From DATFVJ01 sp963851085 (GTDB lineage: Bacteria > Actinomycetota > Actinomycetes > Streptosporangiales > Streptosporangiaceae), in contig CAWKNX010000023.1 of assembly GCA_963851085.1 (NCBI GenBank), forward strand, positions 186,001-250,000: a stretch of DNA of 64,000 nt, given 5' to 3'. The notes under the pieces were generated by a model. The model saw nothing but the letters and a program-made list of their open reading frames with translations. It did no database searches and was not told the DNA's origin. The position numbers were made by a program, and so were the translations under genes. This document shows, one piece after another, positions 8,917 to 15,700 of the stretch (position 1 is its first letter; every line of letters starts with the position of its first letter).

Positions 8917-9846
8917 ATGATCATGACTCGGAACAAAGCCCAGAAGACTGCCACCCGCCAGCGCATGGCAGAGACCGGCGAGCCGTACAGCGTCGCCAGG
9001 AGGGCGATCGGGGCCGCTGAAGCGGAGGCAGCGGATCCGGACCTCGTCGAGATGACTCCCGATGAGCGGTACGCCCGCGAGGCCGAGGCAGCAGGTATCA
9101 GCGCGGCGGACATCGAGGCACGGACAGCTGCCTTCCAGGCGCAGGAACGAGCCGACCAGATGCAAAGGGTGGCCGACCAGGCGCGGGAACGAGCCGATCA
9201 GGCAGAGGATGCCGCCATCGCGGCGGAGGAACGAGCCGAGCTTGCGCAGGAGGCCGCCGACCTCGCGCAGGACTGGGCCGATGAGCAGGAGCAGAAACAA
9301 GCGCAGGAACGAGCCGACCAGGTGCAGAGGGTGGCCGACCAGGCGCGGGAACGAGCCGATCAGGCAGAGGATGCTGCCATCGCGGCGGAGGAACGAGCCG
9401 AGCTTGCGCAGGAGGCCGCCGACCTGGCGCACCGACCAGCCGACGAGCGGCAGGAAAAGACCTGGGCGGCGCGCGAACGGGCCGACCGGGAAGCTGACCG
9501 TGCGCGGGAGTGGGCTGACCGGGAAGCTGACCGCGCGCGGGAACGGGCTGACCGGGAAGCTGACCGCGCGCGGGAACGGGCTGACCGGGAGCGGGAACGG
9601 GCACAGGAGCAGGCTGACCGGGCGCGGGAACGTGAGCGGGAACGGGCTGACCGGGAGCGGGAACGGGCTGACCGGGAGCGGGCTGACTGGGAAGCTGACC
9701 GAGCGCAGGAACAGCCTGAGGCTTTCCCCGGCCGCCCGCACCACCCGTGGCCGGGCGTGGCCCGGCCACCGATGCCGGCCCGGCCACCGATGCCGGCCCG
9801 GCCACCGATGCCACCCCCACCGCGGGGACCCCGGTCGCCCCGCTGA
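8917..9846 (+). CDS. Long alpha-helical coiled-coil repeat protein
   Basis: The ATG at 8917 is preceded by a GGAAG site. The 309-residue product opens with MTRNKAQKTATRQRMAETGE followed by PYSVARRAI, a short motif I recall from the N-termini of assorted actinobacterial proteins. The middle is highly charged: two near-identical copies of about 56 residues (ERADQ-x-QRVADQARERAD ... AELAQEAADLA; 168-bp DNA period, about 9139 and 9307), then many ADREADRARE units. This predicts a long helical rod. The tail is proline-rich (ARPPMP repeats, in-frame 18-bp DNA repeats). There is no signal peptide or membrane segment, so it is probably cytoplasmic, perhaps a scaffold; the function is unknown. Confidence 0.7.
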   Translation: MIMTRNKAQKTATRQRMAETGEPYSVARRAIGAAEAEAADPDLVEMTPDERYAREAEAAGISAADIEARTAAFQAQERADQMQRVADQARERADQAEDAAIAAEERAELAQEAADLAQDWADEQEQKQAQERADQVQRVADQARERADQAEDAAIAAEERAELAQEAADLAHRPADERQEKTWAARERADREADRAREWADREADRARERADREADRARERADRERERAQEQADRARERERERADRERERADRERADWEADRAQEQPEAFPGRPHHPWPGVARPPMPARPPMPARPPMPPPPRGPRSPR

Positions 9847-9911
9847 AAGCCACGCCTCTGCGCCGACAGGCCCTTGCCCACCGTGAGCATGGTGCCTCCG
9901 CGCGCCTCTGA

Positions 9912-9953
9912 CGGCCCTCCCGGCGGCTCGGCACAAGACGACCGGGAGGGCCG
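9912..9953. terminator. Bidirectional hairpin between converging genes
   Basis: Perfect 12-bp inverted repeat, CGGCCCTCCCGG at 9912-9923 and its complement at 9942-9953, with an 18-nt loop, placed between the 3' ends of the coiled-coil gene (plus) and lexA (minus). It lacks a T-tract, as is common for actinomycete terminators. Confidence 0.6.
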
Positions 9954-10010
9954 GTCGCTGCCTGGACTGCTCACGCTGTCACCGGGTTGGACATGGGCGA
10001 TCTGCGTTCC

Positions 10011-10080
10011 CGGGGTGCCGTGCGCTGCCGGGGTGCCGTGCGCTGCCGGGGTGCCGTGCGCTGCCGGGGTGCCGTGCGGC
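10011..10080. repeat. 18-bp tandem repeat downstream of lexA
   Basis: Three exact units of CGGGGTGCCGTGCGCTGC and a fourth partial unit lie between the hairpin at 9912-9953 and the lexA stop codon. Confidence 0.85.
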
Positions 10081-10117
10081 TGGCTGCGCAGTCAGGCGGT
10101 CGGCGCCCGGCTCAGCG

Positions 10118-10951
10118 TCACACCCGGCGCAGGACGGCCACCACTCGGCCGAGCACGGCGGCCTCGTCGCCAGGGATCGGTTCGTACGCCACGTTCTGCG
10201 GCATCAGCCAGACATGCCCGTCCTTTCGCTTGAGTGTCTTAACGGTCGCCTCACCGTCGATCATGGCGGCGACGATGTCGCCGTTCTCAGCGACAGGCTG
10301 CTGGCGCACGACGACCCAGTCGCCATCCGCGATGGCAGCCTCGATCATCGAGTCACCGGCCACCTTGAGCAGGAATAGCGTCCCCTCACCGACAACCTGC
10401 CTCGGCAGCGGGAATACGTCCTCTACACGTTCCTCCGCCAGGATCGGGCCTCCAGCGGCGATCCGCCCGACAAGCGGGACATACGCCGTGTCGTGTGCTG
10501 CTTGCGCTTCGGCTTCGTCCCGCTCGAGGACGTCATCGGCGGCCATGTCGTCCATGCCGTCGACCGGTGCCACCGCTCGTACTGGCGGCTTGCCTGGCAG
10601 CCTGACCTCGACCGCGCGCGGGCGGTTCGGGTCGCGGCGCAGATAGCCCTTACTCTGCAGGGTCGACAGCTGGTAGCTGACGCTCGACGTGCTCGTCAAG
10701 CCGACGGCCTCACCGATTTCCCGCATTGACGGCGGGTAACCCCTGCGTTGTACGGATTCGCGGATCACCTGCAGGACGCGGCGCTGCCGCCAGGTGAGTA
10801 CGTGCGCGGGATCGGGCTGGTCTGGGAACTCCACGACGGTCGGGCCTTTCCTTTTTCCTTTCTTCCGCGGGGTCACGACAGGATCGAGTGGGTGTTTGCG
10901 CGGCCGGCCCGGGCTCCTGCGTGCCGGGCCGCCGCTGTCATTGCTGCTCAT
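10118..10951 (-). CDS. lexA: LexA SOS repressor
   Basis: Represses DNA-damage genes and is inactivated by RecA-stimulated self-cleavage. The chosen ATG (10951) has an AAGGAGA site at the right distance; a longer open frame upstream lacks one. The 277-residue product has a basic N-terminal extension, a winged helix at about residues 52-115 (MREIGEAVGLTSTSSVSYQL), the Ala-Gly cleavage site in RIAAGGPIL (166/167), the catalytic serine in GDSM (about 201) and the lysine in TVKTLK (about 238). It is slightly longer than many homologues because of the N-terminal extension. It is divergent from the LysM gene; two LexA-box-like sites lie between them, consistent with autoregulation. Confidence 0.97.
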   Translation of the reverse strand: MSSNDSGGPARRSPGRPRKHPLDPVVTPRKKGKRKGPTVVEFPDQPDPAHVLTWRQRRVLQVIRESVQRRGYPPSMREIGEAVGLTSTSSVSYQLSTLQSKGYLRRDPNRPRAVEVRLPGKPPVRAVAPVDGMDDMAADDVLERDEAEAQAAHDTAYVPLVGRIAAGGPILAEERVEDVFPLPRQVVGEGTLFLLKVAGDSMIEAAIADGDWVVVRQQPVAENGDIVAAMIDGEATVKTLKRKDGHVWLMPQNVAYEPIPGDEAAVLGRVVAVLRRV

Positions 10952-11150
10952 CTCCGCGGTCTCCTTATGGCTGTTGCCCGGTGCATGGCTGCGTTGCCTG
11001 GTGCACGGGCGAGTGCTGCCGGCCGGACTGCGGATCACCCTTCCGCTGACCTGCTGGCGCGCGGGCTTGTGGTGCCTTAGGCGAGCACTGGTGTCTTACG
11101 TGCGTTGTGTTGACTTACGGAGCCGACGTTAGCGGTTCTCGCGCGACACC

Positions 11151-11166
11151 TCAAACACCTGTTCGA
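11151..11166. promoter_or_regulatory. LexA box (SOS box) 1
   Basis: TCAAACACCTGTTCGA differs at one position from the actinobacterial LexA consensus TCGAAC-N4-GTTCGA. It lies 200 bp upstream of lexA and 101 bp upstream of the LysM gene. Confidence 0.7.
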
Positions 11167-11216
11167 TGGTTGTGGAAAATGTCGTACCCCTGCGATACAA
11201 CCGTACCTGTGTTCGA

Positions 11217-11232
11217 TCGAACGTACGTACGA
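11217..11232. promoter_or_regulatory. LexA box-like site 2
   Basis: TCGAACGTACGTACGA differs at one base from TCGAAC-N4-GTTCGA. It lies 35 bp before the LysM start codon, embedded in a run of overlapping CGATCGAACGTACG palindromes. Two sites in one divergent promoter suggest that both genes are damage-controlled. Confidence 0.6.
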
Positions 11233-11266
11233 TCGAACGTGTGTGCCTATTCGGAGGGAGACCGCG

Positions 11267-11596
11267 ATGACCGCAACTGGGGCCGCCGCACCTGCACTCA
11301 GGCTCACCCGGCGCGGCCGGATCGTGCTCGTCGGCTTCCTCGTCTTCGCCGGCGGCCTGATCTGGCTGGCGGCGGCGGGCGGCGCTGCCGCGACAGGGTC
11401 AGGCGTATCACCCAGCGTGTACGAGAAGCACATGTCCCAGGTGGTCGTGCAGCCCGGCGACTCGCTATGGTCGATCGCGGCGCGCGCAGCACCCGAGGCG
11501 GACCCCAGACTCGTGATACAGCAGATTACGGACATCAACGCGCTGCCGAGCGCGGAGATCGCGGCTGGCCAGCGGATATGGGTACCAAAGGGCTGA
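11267..11596 (+). CDS. Membrane-anchored LysM peptidoglycan-binding protein
   Basis: 109 residues. The ATG at 11267 has a GGAGGGAG site. A hydrophobic segment (IVLVGFLVFAGGLIWLAAAG, about residues 18-40) is followed by a LysM domain from VVQPGDSLWSIAARAAPEAD to GQRIWVPKG. LysM domains bind peptidoglycan sugars, so the protein probably sits in the membrane with the domain outside. A small LysM gene divergent from lexA and next to nrdR is a common actinobacterial arrangement; by analogy with other SOS-controlled small membrane proteins it may restrain division or remodel the wall after DNA damage (inference). Confidence 0.85.
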   Translation: MTATGAAAPALRLTRRGRIVLVGFLVFAGGLIWLAAAGGAAATGSGVSPSVYEKHMSQVVVQPGDSLWSIAARAAPEADPRLVIQQITDINALPSAEIAAGQRIWVPKG

Positions 11597-11984
11597 GCAC
11601 GCGAGAAGGCCGCTGTCGCGCAGCGCCTGACCCGTCGTTCGGGCGTAACACTTCGGCGTGGTGTGGTCGCGAGCGTCGTGCGCGGGGGTGCGGGGACGCC
11701 TGTGCGCAGGTGCGGGCGTCATGCGGGGACGGCGAGGACACCCGTGCGGGGGTGCGGACACGAACATGCCGGGTGCGGGGGACGCGGTGCGCGCAGCGCG
11801 CGACGCGGTCGCCCGGCTGTATGTGCCCGGTGCGGCCCCCGTGCGTTCGGTGGCTCTAGTTTGCACGTTGCTGCCGGCGGGTTGCGCTTGCGGATTGGCC
11901 GGTGTCTGCCGTACGGTCCCACAACATATAGTAGTTACAACGGTGTAGTTATCCACAGGTTGTGTTGACGGTCCGGAGGCGAAG
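11597..11984. other. Intergenic region upstream of nrdR
   Basis: About 390 bp. The first 250 bp are GC-rich with irregular GTGCGGGG-type near-repeats and no convincing gene. The last 80 bp turn AT-rich and carry the nrdR promoter elements described separately. Confidence 0.6.
11920..11966 (+). promoter_or_regulatory. NrdR box pair and DnaA box upstream of nrdRJ
   Basis: CACAACATATAGTAGT (11920-11935) matches the NrdR box pattern (ACAC-A-AT-TA-T-GTGT type). A second, weaker element follows about 31 bp later (11951-11966), the three-turn spacing typical of NrdR sites. The second element overlaps a perfect DnaA box TTATCCACA (11949-11957). This predicts autoregulation by NrdR and possible coupling to replication initiation. 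Confidence 0.6.
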
Positions 11985-12623
11985 GTGCACTGCCCGTTCT
12001 GCAGAAACGCGGACAGCCGGGTGATCGACAGCCGGACTGCCGAGGAGGGTACGGCGATTCGGCGCCGCAGGTCCTGCCCTGAGTGCGGGCGCCGGTTCAC
12101 CACCCAGGAAGCCGTGATCTTGATGGTGGTCAAGCGCAGCGGCGTCACCGAGCCATTCGCCCGCGACAAGATTGTCCGGGGCGTCCGCCGGGCGTGCCAG
12201 GGCCGCCCCGTCGACGAGGATCAGCTCGCGGTCCTGGCGCAGCAGGCCGAGGACACGATCCGGGCGCGCGGCTGCGCGGAGATCGCCTCGCACGAGGTTG
12301 GCCTGGCGATTCTCGGGCCGCTCCGTGAACTCGACGAAGTGGCCTACCTGCGGTTCGCCTCCGTATATAGGGGGTTCGAGTCGCTTGCCGACTTCGAATC
12401 GGAGATCGTCCTCCTCCGCGCCGCCCACCACGGCGAGGCGGCGGACAGCGGCCGTAAGGCCGCCGCGGATGGGGCCAGTCCCGCGACGGGCCAGGCGGGC
12501 GACCCGGCCGGCGTCGGGGCACGCGACGAGGCTGGCGGTACGGCACGGGGCAAGACGGGCGAGATGACAGGCAGTACGGCGGACCAGCCGGAACTGGTGG
12601 ATGCGACGGTCCGGGTCCAGTGA
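11985..12623 (+). CDS. nrdR: Transcriptional regulator NrdR
   Basis: Represses ribonucleotide reductase genes in response to bound (d)ATP. The GTG at 11985 follows a GGAGGCGAAG site. The zinc ribbon is clear (C3, C6, C31, C34: MHCPFC ... SCPECGRRF), followed by an ATP-cone domain (about residues 46-136, VVKRSGVTEPFARDKIVRG onward). The protein is 212 residues, about 50 longer than usual, because of a low-complexity Gly/Ala/Thr tail after residue 150. It lies directly upstream of nrdJ, its expected target. Confidence 0.96.
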   Translation: MHCPFCRNADSRVIDSRTAEEGTAIRRRRSCPECGRRFTTQEAVILMVVKRSGVTEPFARDKIVRGVRRACQGRPVDEDQLAVLAQQAEDTIRARGCAEIASHEVGLAILGPLRELDEVAYLRFASVYRGFESLADFESEIVLLRAAHHGEAADSGRKAAADGASPATGQAGDPAGVGARDEAGGTARGKTGEMTGSTADQPELVDATVRVQ

Positions 12624-12769
12624 GCGGCGCTGTTGGCGGCCAGGAGAACGGCCAGAACGGTCAGGGAGAAAACCCGCGCCGGGCTGGTACTGGCCGGCCG
12701 GGCGAAAAATCGGCGACGGCCCTTACAGGGGCCACGAATGATCCAGCACGGTCCCGGGAGGGGGAGGAA

Positions 12770-15700
12770 ATGACGGAAACGGCGAGCGGCCGGGCCGGGC
12801 GAGGTGGCAGCGGCGGCAAGGGCGCGCGCAAGGGAACGGCCGGTGACCTGAAGGGCCAGCGCATCCATACCACGCCGGGCGTGCATCCTTATGACGAGGT
12901 GACCTGGCAGCGCAGGGACGTCGTCATGACCAACTGGCGGGACGGGTCCGTCAACTTCGAGCAGCGCGGGGTGGAATTCCCCGATTTCTGGTCCGTCAAT
13001 GCGGCCAACATCGTGACGACCAAGTATTTCCGCGGCGCGGTCGGCACGCCGCAGCGTGAGTGGAGCCTCAAGCAACTCGTCGACCGCGTGACCGATGTCT
13101 ATGTTGCGACCGGCAAGGAGAACGGCTACTTCGCCACCGGCGAGGACGCGGAGATCTTCGAGCATGAGCTGAAGTACGCCCTCATCCACCAGGTTTTCAG
13201 CTTCAACTCACCGGTCTGGTTCAACGTCGGCACCACCTCGCCCCAGCAGGTCTCAGCCTGCCAGCCCTACGACGCGCTCGTGAGCACGCCCGCTGGCCTG
13301 GTGCCTATAGGCAGGCTCGTCGAGGCCGATGCCACCGGGACTAAGGTCTACGACGCCCATGGCGTGACCCGGATCGTCGCGACCAAGTCCAATGGCGTGA
13401 AGGATGTACTGCGCCTGCACACGAAGGCGGGCTACACCCTGGATGTCACCGCTGACCACCTCGTCTGGCGGTCCTCCGATCAGCGGTCAGGGCGTTTCCT
13501 GGCCGCGGGTGACCTTAGGCCGGGTGACAAGCTTGAGTGGCACAGACGCGACTCTAACGGCGAAGCCGAAATCGATCGAGCTGAAATCGCCGCCGCTGCG
13601 CTGGCCGGCTGGCTTCAGTCGGACGGTTTCGTTGGGCAGTATGACCGTGGAACCAACCGTTCGCTCACTATCGAAGCGATGACGGTCAACAAAGCGGAGC
13701 TTGATTGGGTCACCCGGGCGCTCGACCAGGTATTCCCAGATGTGCACAGGCACGAGCGGCGGGTTAAGACGCAGGACCAGCGGCTGGATTGCCGTCGAAC
13801 GCGCCTATACGGTGAGTGCTTGCGTGAGTTCGTCGAGTGCTGGGACCTCTCAGTCCGTGGCACCGAAATGGACGTCCCGGAACGTCTTTTTACTGCACCA
13901 CTCCCCGTCGTGGCAGCATATCTGCGCAGCATTTTCCAGGCGGAGGGGTTCGTATCGGCGCGCGCGATGTCCACGGTCGTCGAGGTCGACATGATCTCGG
14001 AGCCCCTTGTCAGGGGTATTCAGCGACTGCTCCTGCGATTCGGAATCTACGCCCGGGTGAGTACCAAGAAGGATCCCCGGCCTGACCGTCACGATACGTG
14101 GTGCGTGCGAATCCAGCCGGCCGGTGAGCGCCGCATTTTCGCTGATGAGATCGGCTTCATCGATCCAGTAAAGACGACCAAGCTCGATCGCAGTTTCGAT
14201 CGCGCTGGGCGGCCCGCGCGTGAGATTAAGCGCCTGGAGATCGCGCGAGTTGAGCCGCTCGGCCCTATGGAGGTCTACGATATCCAGACCGAGAGCGGTG
14301 AATACCTTTCTGCTAACCTTCGGGTGCACAATTGTTTCATCCTTGCCGTCGACGACACGATGGATTCCATTCTTGACTGGTACAAGGAAGAGGGCCTGAT
14401 CTTCAAGGGCGGATCGGGTTCTGGTGTCAACCTCTCCCGTATCCGCTCGAGCAGGGAACTGCTGAGCTCTGGCGGCACCGCGAGTGGCCCGGTGTCCTTC
14501 ATGCGCGGCGCGGACGCGTCGGCGGGAACCATCAAGTCCGGCGGCGCTACCCGCCGGGCAGCCAAGATGCTCGTGCTGGACGTCGATCACCCGGACGTCG
14601 GGGAGTTCATCGAGACCAAGGCCCGTGAGGAAGAAAAGATCCGGGTGCTCCGTGACGCGGGATTCGACATGGACCTCGGCGGCAAGGACATCACGAGCGT
14701 CCAGTACCAGAATGCCAACAACTCGGTCCGGGTTTCCGACGAATTCATGGCCGCGGTCGAGTCTGGCGGCGAGTTCGATCTGGTCGCGCGACGGACAGGC
14801 GAAGTGGTCGAGCGGACCGACGCCAAGACGCTGTTCAGGAAGATGGCTAAGGCCGCGTGGGAGTGCGCCGATCCAGGAATACAGTACGACGGCACCATCA
14901 ACGACTGGCACACCTGCCCAGAATCGGGCCGTATCACCGCGAGCAACCCCTGCAGTGAATACCTCCACCTGGACAATTCTTCGTGCAATCTCGCCAGCAT
15001 CAACCTGCTGAAGTTCCTTCGCCAGGACGACACCTTTGACACGAAGCGGTTCACGCGGACCGTCGAGCTCATCATCACGGCGATGGATATCTCCATCACG
15101 TTCGCCGACTTCCCGACACAGAAGATCGCCGAGACCACCCGTGCCTACCGCCAGCTCGGCATCGGCTACGCCAACCTCGGTGCGCTCCTGATGGCGACGG
15201 GCCACGCCTACGACTCGGCGGGCGGACGGGCGATCGCGGCAGCGATCACCTCGCTGATGACCGGCGTGGCGTACCGGCGGTCCGCCGAACTTGCCGCCGT
15301 GGTGGGGCCGTACGACGGGTACCCGAGGAACGCCGCCGCGCACATGCGGGTGATGCGCAAGCACGCCGCGGCCAACGACGAGGTCCGCGTGCTGGGCGGC
15401 ACCGACCAGGAAATTCTCGACACCGCGACGGCAGCGTGGCGTGAGTGCCTGGCCCTGGGTGAGGCAAACGGGTACAGAAACGCCCAGGCGAGCCTGCTCG
15501 CGCCCACTGGCTGCCTCACGGGGGACGCCTTTATCACCACCGGGCGAGGTCTTGCCCGGCTCAGCGAACTCGGCGAGGAATACGGTGACCGATGGCAGGA
15601 CATCGAACTCGCCGTGTCCACCGATGAGGGCCCGAGGCTCGCGACGCGGTTCTTTGTCAACGGCGAGGAGCCGACCCGCCTCATCAGAACCGAGGGCGGA

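Noticed and set aside
6845..9936. Long opposite-strand frames over leuS-2 and the coiled-coil gene
   Set aside because: They mirror GC-rich coding sequence in antisense and lack recognisable motifs.
11640..11830. Irregular GTGCGGGG-rich spacers as a CRISPR-like array
   Set aside because: No constant repeat length or spacer size; simple GC-rich low complexity.
12620..12769. GTG 12620 as nrdJ start
   Set aside because: Low-complexity Gly/Asn/Arg sequence, while ATG 12770 has a strong ribosome site and the expected N-terminus. Kept only as an alternative.
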